A stretch of 64,000 nt of DNA from Colwellia sp. (GCF_013214175.1 NZ_JABSPA010000002.1:1054001-1118000); one strand, 5' to 3'. Shown: positions 46,264-57,242, counted from the stretch's first letter. Numbers and translations: made by a program. The notes: generated from the letters alone by a model not told the origin.

Positions 46264-48570
46264 ATGTCAGATGCGCTCGAATATAGCCTTGATGGAGTAG
46301 AACAAGTTCCATTAAGGCGGTTTACTGAAGAAGCTTATTTAAACTATTCCATGTACGTTATTATGGATCGCGCCTTGCCACATATTGGTGATGGCTTAAA
46401 GCCCGTACAAAGACGCATAGTTTATGCAATGTCTGAGCTTGGTTTATCTGCGACGGCTAAATATAAAAAATCAGCACGTACCGTTGGTGATGTACTAGGT
46501 AAATTTCACCCACACGGTGATAGCGCCTGTTATGAAGCCATGGTATTAATGGCGCAACCTTTCTCGTATCGCTATCCTTTAGTTGATGGTCAAGGTAACT
46601 GGGGCGCACCCGATGATCCTAAATCTTTTGCCGCCATGCGTTATACCGAGTCGCGCTTATCAAAGTTTAGTGAAGTATTACTGGCGGAATTAGGGCAAGG
46701 CACTGTTGATTGGCAGCCAAACTTTGATGGCACCATGAAAGAGCCAATTACCCTACCAGCTCGTTTACCACATATTCTACTGAACGGCATTACCGGTATT
46801 GCCGTGGGTATGGCAACGGATATTCCGCCACACAATGTCCGTGAAGTGGCTGATGCTTGTGTGCACTTAATTGAAAACCCTAAAGCAGAAGTCAGTGACT
46901 TACTTGAGTTTGTGAAAGGACCTGATTATCCAACAGATGCTGAGATTATCACGCCAAAAGCTGATATTGAAAAAATTTATCAAACCGGTCGCGGCAGTAT
47001 TAGAATGCGCGCTGTCTATGATGTTGAACACGGTGATATTATTATTACCGCACTGCCACATCAAGCCTCTGGCGGTAAAATATTAGAACAAATTGCTGGG
47101 CAAATGACGGCGAAAAAACTGCCTATGGTAGCTGATCTTCGTGATGAGTCTGATCATGAAAACCCAGTTCGCTTGGTAATAATGCCACGTTCAAATCGTG
47201 TCGATATAGAACAGTTAATGCAGCATTTATTTGCCAGTACCGATTTAGAAAAAAGCTATCGCGTCAATATCAACATGATAGGCCTAGATAACCGTCCAGC
47301 AGTTAAAAACTTATTAGTCATTTTATCTGAATGGTTGGAGTTTCGTCGTGAAACCGTGCGTCGACGCTTGCAGTATCGTTTAGATAAAGTATTAGCACGT
47401 TTACATATTCTTGATGGTTTACTGGTTGCTTATTTAAATATTGATGAAGTAATTGAGATCATCCGTGGTTTTGATGATCCTAAAGCAGAATTAATGTCGC
47501 GTTTTTCTTTATCAGAAACTCAAGCGCACTCTATTTTAGAAATTAAACTGCGTCAACTTGCCAAGCTTGAAGAATTCAAAATTCGCGCCGAGCAAGATGA
47601 ATTACATATTGAGCAAGAATACTTAGAGAAAATCCTTAATTCAAAAGCGCGCATGAGCACACTAATGAAAAAAGAAATTCTTGCTGCAGCTATTGAATAC
47701 GGCGATGATCGTCGCTCTAGAATAGTCGAGCGTACTGAATCAAAAGCACTTACTGAAAAAGATTTAGTGCCAAGTGAGTCGGTTACTGTTGTGGTATCTG
47801 ATAAAGGTTGGGCACGCTGCGCTAAAGGCCATGATATTGATCCAACCAGCTTAAGTTATAAAGCGGGTGATGGTTATTTATGCTCCTCAAAAGGGCGCAG
47901 TAATCGTCCTGTGGTATTTATCGGCTCTGATGGCCGGGCATTCACCACTGACGCCCATACTTTACCGACGGCTCGCTCTCAAGGCGAACCGCTTACCGGT
48001 CGTTTTAATTTGACCACAGGGCGAACATTTGTGCATAGCATAATGTCAGATGACGAGGCAAAGTACTTATTAGTCAGTGATGCTGGTTATGGCTTTGTTA
48101 CTAGCTTTGCCGATATGGTTAGTCGCAATAAAAATGGTAAGGCACTGATTAGCTTACCTGAAGCCGCTAAAGTAATGGTGCCGCAATTAATTAGTAATAT
48201 TGATAGTGATTACTGTCTAACAATTACTAGCGAAGGGCGCATGCTGGTTTTTCCAGTACAAAACTTACCGATACTCAGTAAAGGTAAAGGTAACAAGATT
48301 ATTAATATACCTTCTGCCCGTGCAAAAACGAGAGAAGAGTTTGTTAGTTTACTGAGTATTATTCCACAAGGGGCTGCGATTACCTTGCATGCGGGTAAAC
48401 GGAAACTTACCCTTAAGGCTAGCGATATTGAGCACTATATGGGTGAGCGTGGTCGTCGTGGTAATAAGTTGCCTCGAGGTTTACAGCGTGTTTCACAAAT
48501 AGATATTGAGCCTGCTGGCGTCAATAATGTCGGTGAAGATGTTGCTGAAACACCCCAAGCAAGTGAATAA
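46264..48570 (+). CDS. parC: DNA topoisomerase IV subunit A ParC
   Basis: 768 residues from the ATG at 46264 (AGGA upstream); an in-frame TTG at 46240 is not needed. The sequence [19 protein letters not shown] matches the quinolone-resistance region of E. coli ParC with the wild-type Ser and Glu. The catalytic Tyr lies in [11 protein letters not shown]. The C-terminal domain is the shorter ParC-type propeller without the GyrA box. Partner of the parE gene at 34 kb. Confidence 0.96.
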   Translation: MSDALEYSLDGVEQVPLRRFTEEAYLNYSMYVIMDRALPHIGDGLKPVQRRIVYAMSELGLSATAKYKKSARTVGDVLGKFHPHGDSACYEAMVLMAQPFSYRYPLVDGQGNWGAPDDPKSFAAMRYTESRLSKFSEVLLAELGQGTVDWQPNFDGTMKEPITLPARLPHILLNGITGIAVGMATDIPPHNVREVADACVHLIENPKAEVSDLLEFVKGPDYPTDAEIITPKADIEKIYQTGRGSIRMRAVYDVEHGDIIITALPHQASGGKILEQIAGQMTAKKLPMVADLRDESDHENPVRLVIMPRSNRVDIEQLMQHLFASTDLEKSYRVNINMIGLDNRPAVKNLLVILSEWLEFRRETVRRRLQYRLDKVLARLHILDGLLVAYLNIDEVIEIIRGFDDPKAELMSRFSLSETQAHSILEIKLRQLAKLEEFKIRAEQDELHIEQEYLEKILNSKARMSTLMKKEILAAAIEYGDDRRSRIVERTESKALTEKDLVPSESVTVVVSDKGWARCAKGHDIDPTSLSYKAGDGYLCSSKGRSNRPVVFIGSDGRAFTTDAHTLPTARSQGEPLTGRFNLTTGRTFVHSIMSDDEAKYLLVSDAGYGFVTSFADMVSRNKNGKALISLPEAAKVMVPQLISNIDSDYCLTITSEGRMLVFPVQNLPILSKGKGNKIINIPSARAKTREEFVSLLSIIPQGAAITLHAGKRKLTLKASDIEHYMGERGRRGNKLPRGLQRVSQIDIEPAGVNNVGEDVAETPQASE

Positions 48571-48618
48571 AGTTTTTACTTGTTAATAACAATTAATGTC
48601 TCATTGTAATGATGAAAT

Positions 48619-48657
48619 AAAAAAGGCCAACAAATGTGAAATTTGTTGGCCTTTTTT
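48619..48657. terminator. Rho-independent terminator after parC
   Basis: Perfect 17-bp stem (48619-48635 with 48641-48657), 5-nt loop, six A and six T at the ends. Confidence 0.93.
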
Positions 48658-48668
48658 ATGTTGAGCTA

Positions 48669-48801
48669 ATACCAGTTTCATTAAGTTTTTGATCTTGTTG
48701 TGCACAGAAAAAATAAATCAAAGCAAGGCGCTCGATTGACCAATAGCGGGCTATTGGGATTGAGAGCAACACCGCCTTGGAGTATTTTATCCCGCACAAC
48801 T
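48669..48801 (+). mobile_element. MITE-like repeat, copy 2 (right end lost)
   Basis: Begins ATACCAGTTTCATTAAGTTT and follows the 57243 and 58624 copies through the GGCGCTCGATTGA...GGGATTGAGAGCAAC block, then diverges at the stop codon of the minus-strand regulator. About 26 bp of the right terminal repeat are missing. Confidence 0.82.
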
Positions 48802-51004
48802 AAAACAGTTTTTTGCTAGCAACCATGTTGATATTAGCTTGAGGAAAACTGCTGCTGGTGTAGAGCAAGCGATCTTTTGTAGCAACATAGGTAAGACTAT
48901 CATTTTTAGATATGGAGTTTAACGGTAACCTCACTAGCGGCGTTTTGATTTTTTCTTCAATATCGTAGGATATCAATTGATAGTGATCATCAAAGGTTTT
49001 TTGATAATAAACATGACCTTTTTCATAAGTCCAAGCGTATAAGGTATTAAATATACTCCCTTTAATAACTCTATGACCAGCTTGCACATCATTGATGTTT
49101 TTTTGCCATAAACCTTTCTTCAGTTTGGTATAAAGTAAAGTGTCAGCTGATATCATTACTCCATATCGGCCACCATCGACAGTTAGGCGCTTAGTACTGG
49201 CATCACTAATACTAATGCTATAAATATCGGTATGATGATTACCATAAATGGCCGAGATAATTTGATTGTCATCCATGGACCAATTTGGACGATTATGCTG
49301 GTTAAAGGGACTTTTGAGTAATGTAACCCGCTCATTTTTCATAGAGTATATATATATACCATCGCCTCTATCTTCAGATAATGGCGCTAAAAAGGCCACC
49401 ATTTCACCGTTATGTGACCATTTAGGATAACGCAGTGTTTGTTTTAAATTGGTTAACTGTTTACGCGCGCTACCATCGGGTTTGGCTGACCAAAGCTCAT
49501 CAAAGCCAGATTCATTTGAAGAAAATACCACTAAATCATTGATTGCACTGTAATCAGGTGATTCATAAGTGAAGTTCGATTGTAGAACAGGGAATGGGCT
49601 ACTGGCTATGGCATCATTAAGCTGCAAGCTAGAAAGTGAAGAACTCTCTATGCGTTCTTGGTAATACAGCTGCTGTGATTCTTTGGCAATACTGGGGTAG
49701 CTAAAGCCAGTTAGGTTTAATGCTTGCTTTACTCTACTTTGAATATCGATAACAAAGCCAAAGCGATTATCAGCGCGTTGCGCTGCAAAGACTAACTTTT
49801 GGCTATCGCCTAACCAAGACATACCAACAATATCTTCTTCATCATAAGTAAGTTGTTCTGTCTCTTTAGTTGCTAGATTAATGAGATAGATATTTTCACT
49901 TAAGCGGTTTATTCTTCTAGAAACAGCCATGTATTTACCGTTGGAAGAAAAAGACATATCCCTATCTTTATAAGTACAATCACTATCACAAGAGAAACGT
50001 GTCATGGCAAAGTTTTTTGACGATAAATCAATAAAGTAGATTCCAGTTCTTTTAGCAAACACGCCCTTGTTATAGACAGCGAGAGTCTGGTCATCAGGGG
50101 ATATATCAAGGTAATAATAAACCCCTTGCATTGGGCAAGTGGCTAGTTGCGTTTCTTGCTGGCTAGAGACTTTTAATTGAATGTAATAACAGCTGTTGTT
50201 CGCTTTATCTTTACGAGCAAAATACAAATATTGGCCATTGTTACTCCAAACACTATGCATCTCAATAGCATTATCAAAGGTTAATTGCTTAGGCGGCAAT
50301 TCAACTTGATGGGTATCTTTCATAAACAAATTGGTTGGTTTATTAGTTGATACTTGGCTGTAGACCAAAAAACGACCATCCGGTGACGGAGAAGGAAACA
50401 GCTCACTGCCGGGATGTTTAGTGATGGCGGTAATTTTAATATCGTCGTCATCGGAAAATTGCTGAATATAAAGCAGCACTAACAAGCTGAGGATTAAAGT
50501 CACCAGTACATGGGTACTGCTTATATTAAACACTTTACTCTTATTAGCAGTATGCTCAGCGGAATTCACTGCTTGCGGATTACTTACTATACTTTGTGTT
50601 TGGTATACCGGAATATCAGCTGAATTTTCAATGGCGCTATCAACGGAGTAATTTATTGAACTTGCTAGTAGTTCAGGGCTAACTTGCCATTGCGGCTCTG
50701 GCATTAACTGATAGCCAGCTTTTCGAATGGTCTTAATTATTTCTTCGTCGTCAGCGCAGCTGAGTTTTTTACGTAAATGCCAGATAGCATTAGTTAAGCT
50801 TTTTTCACCAACATAACTATCTTGGCCCCAGATGTGATCAATAAGTTCATCTCTTGGCACAACCCGACCATGGTGCTCTGCTAAATAAAATAATACTTCA
50901 ATAAATTTTGGCTGTAATGACTGCTTATCAAAGCCATCGGCTTGAATGGAGAATTCTGCAGGTGTTACCTGATATTGATTAATCTTAAATGGTTTATTAC
51001 GCAT
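48800..51004 (-). CDS. CadC-like membrane transcriptional regulator with TolB-type propeller
   Basis: 734 residues. The N-terminal winged helix of OmpR/PhoB type (residues about 10-105, PKFIEVLFYLAEHHGRVVPRDELIDHIWG...GEKSLTNAIWHLRKKL) is followed by a linker, a membrane helix (HVLVTLILSLLVLLYIQQF, about 170-190) and a periplasmic TolB/WD40-like beta-propeller (repeats with SPSPDGRFLVYS, WSNNGQYLYFA, SPDDQTLAVY, SSNGKYMAVS). It is a one-component sensor that should bind DNA in the cytoplasm while sensing through the propeller. It is divergent from a TonB receptor gene, the likely target. Its last codons meet a truncated MITE-like repeat. Confidence 0.87.
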   Translation of the reverse strand: MRNKPFKINQYQVTPAEFSIQADGFDKQSLQPKFIEVLFYLAEHHGRVVPRDELIDHIWGQDSYVGEKSLTNAIWHLRKKLSCADDEEIIKTIRKAGYQLMPEPQWQVSPELLASSINYSVDSAIENSADIPVYQTQSIVSNPQAVNSAEHTANKSKVFNISSTHVLVTLILSLLVLLYIQQFSDDDDIKITAITKHPGSELFPSPSPDGRFLVYSQVSTNKPTNLFMKDTHQVELPPKQLTFDNAIEMHSVWSNNGQYLYFARKDKANNSCYYIQLKVSSQQETQLATCPMQGVYYYLDISPDDQTLAVYNKGVFAKRTGIYFIDLSSKNFAMTRFSCDSDCTYKDRDMSFSSNGKYMAVSRRINRLSENIYLINLATKETEQLTYDEEDIVGMSWLGDSQKLVFAAQRADNRFGFVIDIQSRVKQALNLTGFSYPSIAKESQQLYYQERIESSSLSSLQLNDAIASSPFPVLQSNFTYESPDYSAINDLVVFSSNESGFDELWSAKPDGSARKQLTNLKQTLRYPKWSHNGEMVAFLAPLSEDRGDGIYIYSMKNERVTLLKSPFNQHNRPNWSMDDNQIISAIYGNHHTDIYSISISDASTKRLTVDGGRYGVMISADTLLYTKLKKGLWQKNINDVQAGHRVIKGSIFNTLYAWTYEKGHVYYQKTFDDHYQLISYDIEEKIKTPLVRLPLNSISKNDSLTYVATKDRLLYTSSSFPQANINMVASKKLF

Positions 51005-51572
51005 GATTTGGATTATGTATTGCTTTAAGTAGTCTAATTTTTTGACTTTATCGTCGCTGCTACTTGTCCTTGTAGTTACCTTAACAACCCCTCCTTAGGC
51101 TAATTTAATGCTAACAAAATTATCAAAGCTAAGTAACTTGTTTATCCAAATATTATCTAATTTGTAGTCATTATGTTTTTGATTATCTAAAAGTTGAGTG
51201 ATGTGGTTTTTAAGTGTGACTTTTGTAACCTTATGTTTTCATGGTTTTATTTTCGTGTTTTTTGGTAATAGATATTAAATCGATGTACAAATGATTTTCT
51301 ATAGATTGTATATGTAGACGTAGTTACTTAAAACAGAGAAAAGCTTAATTTGTTCTACGTTTTATTAACACAAAGTTACTTGAAACCAAGATGTTTGCTT
51401 TTGTGAGTTTTGCTTATGACCTGATCTGTCAATACACGTTTGTAAGTAGCTCAACTATTACTAACAGCAGTAAAATTCTCTGCTATTAGCGGTAAACCTA
51501 AATATAAAAAATATAAAAATAATATTAAAAATATAAATAACAAAACTTAAACAAAAACATTAAGAGAGATGA
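51005..51572. promoter_or_regulatory. Divergent 568-bp regulatory region between the CadC-like regulator and the TonB receptor
   Basis: A+T-rich and gene-free. A near-perfect 10-bp inverted repeat with one mismatch (51461-51470 with 51480-51489) and a poly-A/T tract (51500-51550) precede the receptor's AAGAGAG ribosome-binding site. The length suits binding by a CadC-type regulator, but I can name no operator. Confidence 0.45.
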
Positions 51573-54500
51573 ATGATGAATAAAAGTCCAATCACCATCG
51601 CAATTCAAACTGCTATATATACTGCCATTGCTGGTTCAGCATTAGCATTTGCACCAGCAACCTTTGCTGCTGACGCTGAAAATGCAGTTGCTAAACCTGT
51701 TGCCAAAACAGCATCGGCTGAAGAAACAAAAAAAGTCGAAGCTGATGAGAAAATAATCGTGACTGGTTCACGTTTACGTCGTGACAGTTTTAGTGTGGCC
51801 ACGCCTTTAGCAACAATGGATAGAGAAGCCATTGAAGATGCAGGTATTGGTTCATTAGCCGATATATTAATTGATGAATTGCCACAACTTGCTGAAGGTT
51901 TTAGTAACTCAAATTCACAATCAAGTGTCTCAGGCACTGGACTTTCAACGGTTGACTTACGAAACTTAGGCACAAATCGTACCTTAACGCTTATTGATGG
52001 TCGACGTACTGTTTCAAATAGCTATTCAGGTAATTATATCAGTTTATCAACCATTCCTTCAGGTATGGTTCAAAGCGTTGAAGTTATCACAGGTGGTGCA
52101 TCAGCTGCTTATGGCTCAGATGCAATTGCCGGTGTAGTTAACATTATCACCCAGAAAGATAAAGAAGGTTTCTCTTTCAAAGCTCGTGGCGGTGAAAGTA
52201 CAGAAGGTGGCGCTAAAGAGTTAGGTCTTGATTTAGACTTCGGTTCTTCATTTAATGATGACCGCGGTTATATGTTTTTCAGTACTTCTTATGATAAAGA
52301 TTGGGGGCTAACTTTTGATGATAGAGACCGCGCTCAACAACAAGACTCATGGGATTATGATGAAGAGCTAATGTGTAACTTAATGCAGACTGAAGATGGC
52401 GATCAGTGTATGCGTGATATCACCAAAGCTGACTGGCGTAGTCTTAGTGACTCAATCCCCGGTGGTGTTTTTGATGAGTCAAGTAGCACTAAGGATAATG
52501 CAGGTTATTGGTACAATAGCGATGGTTATCAAGGTGATACCTGGAAAGAAGAACGTGACGGTATCAATACCAATCAATTTGTCATGCTTAAAGTGCCAGA
52601 TGAAAAAGCTTCAGCAGCAATTAAGGTTGATTATGATTTAACTGATGATGTGATGTTCTATGGGCAGCTACAATACAGTTATAACCGTTCAATCAACCAT
52701 AAAGCGCCAGAGAGTGAAGATGAGTGTGACAAAATCGTAACTCGTGATCTTGATACTGGTGAGTTTGGTGAAGATTGTATTGGTCGTATTCCAGCAAATA
52801 ATCCGTATATGCATCCTGAAATAGCTGATCAAGCTAGTTCTAAAGGGGTAAAGTGGGATCGTAACTTTGCTGAAGTAGGTAATATTATCAATGATAATAC
52901 CCGTACTACGATTCGTTCATGGGCTGGCTTACAAGGCACTATGTTTGATGGCGATTGGGATTGGGATTTATCTGCAGGTTACGGTAAGTTTAATCAAGAG
53001 CAAGTTCGCTCGAATGAACTTTATGTTGCTAATGTTCGTAATGCCTTAGATGTGGTTAGTGATGGTAACGGTGGTTATCAATGTGCTGATGCTGATGCCA
53101 TGGCTGCTGGTTGTGTACCGCTAAATATGTTTGGCGAAGGCTCTATTTCTCCTGAAGCGGCTGATTATATCCGCGCTAACCCTGAAATTAATACCGAGAT
53201 TGAACAAGTTAATGTGCTTGGTTACATTGCTGGTGATTTATTTGAAATGCCTGCTGGCAAGGTATCATCAGTATTTGGTTTTGAATACCGTAAAGATTCA
53301 CAAGATGTAAGTACTAACGTGCCAGAGGGTGGTGTGACTTTTAACTATGTACCAGATTTTAAAGGTGCTATCAGTGTTTCTGAAGTTTTTGCTGAAGCTG
53401 CTTTCCCACTATTAAGAGATGTTGTTGGTGCTAAAAGCTTAACCGCTGAAGTATCGGGACGTATTGGCCAATATGACCTTGATAATGTTGATGTAGTCCA
53501 AAGTTATAAAATTGGTTTAGTATGGGAAGCTATTGAAGGTTACGCCTTCCGTGCTAACTGGTCAACTGCACAGCGTGCACCAACCATTACTGAGGCTATG
53601 TCGCCACCACGTGGTGATTATGACTCGTTTGATGACATTTGTGATGGCGTTACTGCAACGTCTGCAGGTAGAGCAGACGATAACTGTCGTAAAGATGCCG
53701 GTGTAATGGCTACTATTAATGCCGACGGTGTATTTGAAGATGACAACAATGGTTATTCACCAAACGTAGGTAACCCTGACTTATTTGAAGAAACGGCTGA
53801 AACCTTTACTCTAGGTCTTACTATGGCACCAGCCTTTTTAGAAGACTTTAGGTTAGCTATTGATTACTATGATATTTCAATTGAAGATGCAATAACTTCA
53901 TTTGGTAATGAAGATATTCTAGAGTTTTGTTATGACTCATCTTTAGAATACGGCGATGATAACTCTTTCTGTAATGATGTAAGTCGTGACCCGGATGGAC
54001 AAATTACCGGTGTAATGCAACGTGTTTATAACCAAGATGAAATCCGTACTAGTGGTGTTGATGTGGCCGCGGCATACAGCTTAGATTTAGATACTTATGG
54101 TCGTTTTAAGTTTAAACTAGACTGGGTACACGTACTTAGTCATGAAGAAACCAAGACTGCACCTGATGGCCAATATACCATTGATTATACTGGTTCATTG
54201 TCTGAAGGTATTTTCGAAGACAAAGTAACCGCATCAACTACTTGGTATAAAGATGGCTGGCGCGTACGTTGGAGCATGAAGTATAAAAGTGGTGTAAATT
54301 CTAGCCAGTCTCGTAATGAAGACTTCTATGGCACCGATGGTATCTTTGCTACCTACGAAGCTAACTGTGCCGCCGATGCAAGTGCATGTGTAGATAATCC
54401 TGAAGCACCTTACCAATTAGCTTTACCTTCATACGTAAGAAATGATGTCTCAGTATCTTACACTATGGATATTGCAAGTGAAGGTGACCTACGCTTATTT

Positions 54501-54626
54501 GGTGGTGTTAATAACATCTTCGATAATAATGGTCCGTTCATCCTAGGTGGTAAAGGTAACTATGATAGTCAATACGGTGGTGGTAAAGGCCGTTTCATCT
54601 ATGCGGGTGCTGAAATCAGCTTTTAA
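51573..54626 (+). CDS. TonB-dependent outer membrane receptor
   Basis: 1017 residues. Signal peptide (cut near TFAADAEN), a TonB-box-like DEKIIVTGS, plug domain (about 60-190: RDSFSVATPLATMDREAIEDAGIGSLADIL, then LRNLGTNRTLTLIDGRR and VEVITGGASAAYGSDAIAGVVNIIT) and a 22-strand-type barrel ending with a C-terminal Phe (FIYAGAEISF). Substrate unknown; the type is like the large receptors for peptides or oligosaccharides in marine gammaproteobacteria. The divergent CadC-like sensor and the following phosphatase suggest a linked uptake regulon. A terminator follows. Confidence 0.92.
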   Translation: MMNKSPITIAIQTAIYTAIAGSALAFAPATFAADAENAVAKPVAKTASAEETKKVEADEKIIVTGSRLRRDSFSVATPLATMDREAIEDAGIGSLADILIDELPQLAEGFSNSNSQSSVSGTGLSTVDLRNLGTNRTLTLIDGRRTVSNSYSGNYISLSTIPSGMVQSVEVITGGASAAYGSDAIAGVVNIITQKDKEGFSFKARGGESTEGGAKELGLDLDFGSSFNDDRGYMFFSTSYDKDWGLTFDDRDRAQQQDSWDYDEELMCNLMQTEDGDQCMRDITKADWRSLSDSIPGGVFDESSSTKDNAGYWYNSDGYQGDTWKEERDGINTNQFVMLKVPDEKASAAIKVDYDLTDDVMFYGQLQYSYNRSINHKAPESEDECDKIVTRDLDTGEFGEDCIGRIPANNPYMHPEIADQASSKGVKWDRNFAEVGNIINDNTRTTIRSWAGLQGTMFDGDWDWDLSAGYGKFNQEQVRSNELYVANVRNALDVVSDGNGGYQCADADAMAAGCVPLNMFGEGSISPEAADYIRANPEINTEIEQVNVLGYIAGDLFEMPAGKVSSVFGFEYRKDSQDVSTNVPEGGVTFNYVPDFKGAISVSEVFAEAAFPLLRDVVGAKSLTAEVSGRIGQYDLDNVDVVQSYKIGLVWEAIEGYAFRANWSTAQRAPTITEAMSPPRGDYDSFDDICDGVTATSAGRADDNCRKDAGVMATINADGVFEDDNNGYSPNVGNPDLFEETAETFTLGLTMAPAFLEDFRLAIDYYDISIEDAITSFGNEDILEFCYDSSLEYGDDNSFCNDVSRDPDGQITGVMQRVYNQDEIRTSGVDVAAAYSLDLDTYGRFKFKLDWVHVLSHEETKTAPDGQYTIDYTGSLSEGIFEDKVTASTTWYKDGWRVRWSMKYKSGVNSSQSRNEDFYGTDGIFATYEANCAADASACVDNPEAPYQLALPSYVRNDVSVSYTMDIASEGDLRLFGGVNNIFDNNGPFILGGKGNYDSQYGGGKGRFIYAGAEISF

Positions 54627-54650
54627 ACTTAATATATTAAGCTAACTGTT

Positions 54651-54681
54651 ATGGAGGCTAGCTAAGCTAGCCTCCATTTTT
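54651..54681 (+). terminator. Rho-independent terminator after the TonB receptor
   Basis: 10-bp stem (54651-54660 with 54668-54677) extendable inward, 7-nt loop, then five T. Confidence 0.88.
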
Positions 54682-54773
54682 AATTCTCACACGGAAGTGG
54701 TTTTCTTCTCTAGTAAGACGTTTCCTGCAGTACCTTATCCTTTACCTTGTTTACCTCATTTTCCGGAGTTTCT

Positions 54774-55931
54774 ATGTTTATTCTCACTTGCATTGCTAAG
54801 CGTTTAACCGCTATTTCATCCATATTACTTTTAGCAACGAGTGCTTCAACTTTTGCTTTGCCTCCTTCTACTAATGTATCCGATGAGAAAGCAAAAGCTG
54901 ACGCATTAGCGCCAGTAAATGATGGTCCCTATGTTTTTGTTAATGAACAGCAACAACTTGAATCTTACTGGCTGTGCCAAGGGGGAGTGCTAACACAAAC
55001 CACTAAAATGGTTAATTTTCCTCTGTCGGTATCTGCTTGTAATATGCCAGCAGCGATACATGCTTTAAGCAGTATTGAAAATAAAGTGCTTGAATTTTCT
55101 GGTGATTATCCTGTCGCCGCCTTAAGTGATTTTCACGGTAAATATGACTTAATGATTGAGCTATTAACCAATAACAATATTATCGATGAAGATAAAAACT
55201 GGGCTTTTGGCGAAGGTCACTTTGTCATTACCGGTGATATTTTTGACCGCGGTGATAAGGTCACCGAAATATTATGGTTTTTATATGATTTAGAGCAGCA
55301 GGCACAAAAAGCCGGTGGTGATATTCACCTTACTTTAGGCAATCATGAGGTTATGGTACTTAATGGTGACTTACGTTACTTACACCCTAAATATATTGAA
55401 ACAGCTAAACAGTTAAATAAGCCATTTGAAAAACTATTTACCAAAGATAGCATTATCGGTAGCTGGTTACGTAGCAAGCCGGTATTAGTAAAAGTAAATA
55501 ATATGCTATTTGCCCATGGTGGCTTTCATCCAAGTTTAGCCACAGAAAAACGCACTTTAGTGGAAATTAATACTGTCTTTAAAGATAGTATGATTAAGGC
55601 TGAGCTTGATAAACCACGTGAAGGCTGGGCAAAGTACTTGCACAAAACCAATGGCCCTATTTGGTATCGTGGTTACTTTTCTGCTGATCGCGGTAAAGAT
55701 GGTGGCGCAACATCTACTGAAATTGACTTGTTACTTAAGCATTTTGATGTCGAACATCTCATTGTCGGTCACACCTCACAAAAACAAATAGAGACACGCT
55801 ATCAAGGTCGCGTAATTGCTATAGATTCAAGTATCAAACGTGGTAACTATGGTGAGATATTATTTATAGAAAACGGTAAAAAATGGCGTGGCAGCTTAAG
55901 TGGTAAAGTATTACCACTTTACCATCAATAA
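54774..55931 (+). CDS. Secreted PPP-type metallophosphatase
   Basis: 385 residues from the ATG at 54774 (GGAG 6 nt upstream; a TTG at 54747 would add nine residues). A signal peptide (ISSILLLATSASTFA) directs it to the periplasm. Motifs of PPP-family phosphatases appear in order: SDFHGKYD, GDIFDRGDKV, LGNHEVM, AHGGFHP, GHTSQ. These bind two metals; it resembles the Shewanella-like (Shelph) group. The substrate, protein or small phosphoester, is unknown. A broken copy of its 3' end follows. Confidence 0.85.
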   Translation: MFILTCIAKRLTAISSILLLATSASTFALPPSTNVSDEKAKADALAPVNDGPYVFVNEQQQLESYWLCQGGVLTQTTKMVNFPLSVSACNMPAAIHALSSIENKVLEFSGDYPVAALSDFHGKYDLMIELLTNNNIIDEDKNWAFGEGHFVITGDIFDRGDKVTEILWFLYDLEQQAQKAGGDIHLTLGNHEVMVLNGDLRYLHPKYIETAKQLNKPFEKLFTKDSIIGSWLRSKPVLVKVNNMLFAHGGFHPSLATEKRTLVEINTVFKDSMIKAELDKPREGWAKYLHKTNGPIWYRGYFSADRGKDGGATSTEIDLLLKHFDVEHLIVGHTSQKQIETRYQGRVIAIDSSIKRGNYGEILFIENGKKWRGSLSGKVLPLYHQ

Positions 55932-55954
55932 TGTAGTCAATGACTGTGGACAAA

Positions 55955-56118
55955 TTGAAACCGTAAGCCTATACGATAAAGGTCGTATGAACGCTATAGA
56001 TTCAAGTATTAAACATGATGATTATGGTAGTAAAGTACGGTGATATGTATTTATTGAAAACGGTAAAAAATGGCGTGGTAGTTTAAGTGGTAAAGTGCTG
56101 CCGCTTTATCATCAATAA
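55955..56118 (+). pseudogene. Degenerate tandem copy of the 3' end of the phosphatase gene
   Basis: Matches the last 50 or so codons of the preceding gene (GCTATAGATTCAAGTAT, GAAAACGGTAAAAAATGGCG, GGTAAAGT) and ends with the same CATCAATAA. Stop-to-stop distance is 187 bp. The copy has indels and an internal in-frame stop, so it encodes nothing. Confidence 0.85.
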
Positions 56119-56178
56119 GGCATCAATAAGGTATTAGTAAATACGCCTTGATTAGGTGTTACCTATGTCATACAAACT

Positions 56179-56212
56179 AAAAAGCCAATATCATTGATGA
56201 TATTGGCTTTTT
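56179..56212. terminator. Bidirectional terminator between the phosphatase and YebC-family genes
   Basis: Perfect 15-bp stem (56179-56193 with 56198-56212), 4-nt loop, A and T runs. A second 9-bp hairpin (56214-56222 with 56234-56242) abuts it on the side of the minus-strand gene. Confidence 0.9.
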
Positions 56213-56263
56213 GGCTTTAGCTAAGGTAACAGTAGCTAAAGCAGTTAGTCGTAGCTATAGAGT

Positions 56264-56989
56264 TTAAGCTTTAAGTTCAGCATTATGATAAACGTTTTGC
56301 ACGTCATCACAATCATCTAACATGGCAATAAACTTCTCAAAGTTTGCTAAGTCTTCTTCACCTTCTACATCAATGTAGTTTTGTGGAACCCAAGTGATTT
56401 CTTCAACTTCTAGCTCAAACTCTGGCATAGAGTTAGCAAATTCAGTTTTGATTTTGAAAAACTCAGTATGAGGGGCATATACGGTAATAATGCCGTCTTC
56501 TAATTCAACGTCACTTATATCAATATCGGCCATCATTAGGTTTTCTAATACAGTTTCATCATCTTCACCTTTAAAAGCAAAAACAGCTTGATGATCAAAC
56601 ATATGAGAAACAGTACCTGATGAACCAATTTTTGCATTACTTTTAGAAAAACATTGGCGAACATCTTTGATGGTACGGTTACCGTTATCGGTTAAACAGT
56701 CAATAATTACCATGCAGTTACCTGGGCCAAAGCCTTCGTAACGTGCTTCAACGAAATCTTCACCGCCAGCACCAGAAGCTTTCTTAATCGCATTTTCAAT
56801 TACGTGAGTAGGAACTTGGTCTTTCTTGGCGCGGTCAATTAAGCCACGTAAAGTAAGGTTACCATCGGGATCAATACCACCATTTTTAGCACAAACGTAA
56901 ATTGCTTTACCGTACTTAGAGTAAACTTTAGTTTTGGCCCCAGCGGTTTTGGCCATAGATAATTTGCGGTTTTGGTAAGCTCTGCCCAT
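56264..56989 (-). CDS. YebC/TACO1-family protein (YeeN-like)
   Basis: 241 residues from the ATG at 56989 ([32 protein letters not shown]), the usual family start; a longer frame to 57082 is rejected. Three-domain family marks: [47 protein letters not shown], and [18 protein letters not shown]. Family members act as ribosome-associated factors helping translation of difficult sequences or as DNA-binding regulators; the evidence for this branch is limited. It resembles E. coli YeeN more than YebC. Not next to ruvC, so it is probably the paralogue. Confidence 0.87.
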   Translation of the reverse strand: MGRAYQNRKLSMAKTAGAKTKVYSKYGKAIYVCAKNGGIDPDGNLTLRGLIDRAKKDQVPTHVIENAIKKASGAGGEDFVEARYEGFGPGNCMVIIDCLTDNGNRTIKDVRQCFSKSNAKIGSSGTVSHMFDHQAVFAFKGEDDETVLENLMMADIDISDVELEDGIITVYAPHTEFFKIKTEFANSMPEFELEVEEITWVPQNYIDVEGEEDLANFEKFIAMLDDCDDVQNVYHNAELKA

Positions 56990-57242
56990 CTCAATGTCTT
57001 CTTTTATGTTCGAAAAATATAATGCGTTAGATTCTACCAGCCTCAATGGTAGCTTGACTAGTGTTCTTACGGAAAATAGCAAAATACAGCCTTTACTCGT
57101 GGGGCTATGATCTAGCTGGTCTTTATTATTAAGTTACCGCAGATGTTTAATAATCAAAATATTATTCATAGCTACAATAATCAGCTAATGCAGTGCTTAC
57201 TTAAACAAGTCCGTAACTAACAATTATATCTGCCAGTAAGTT

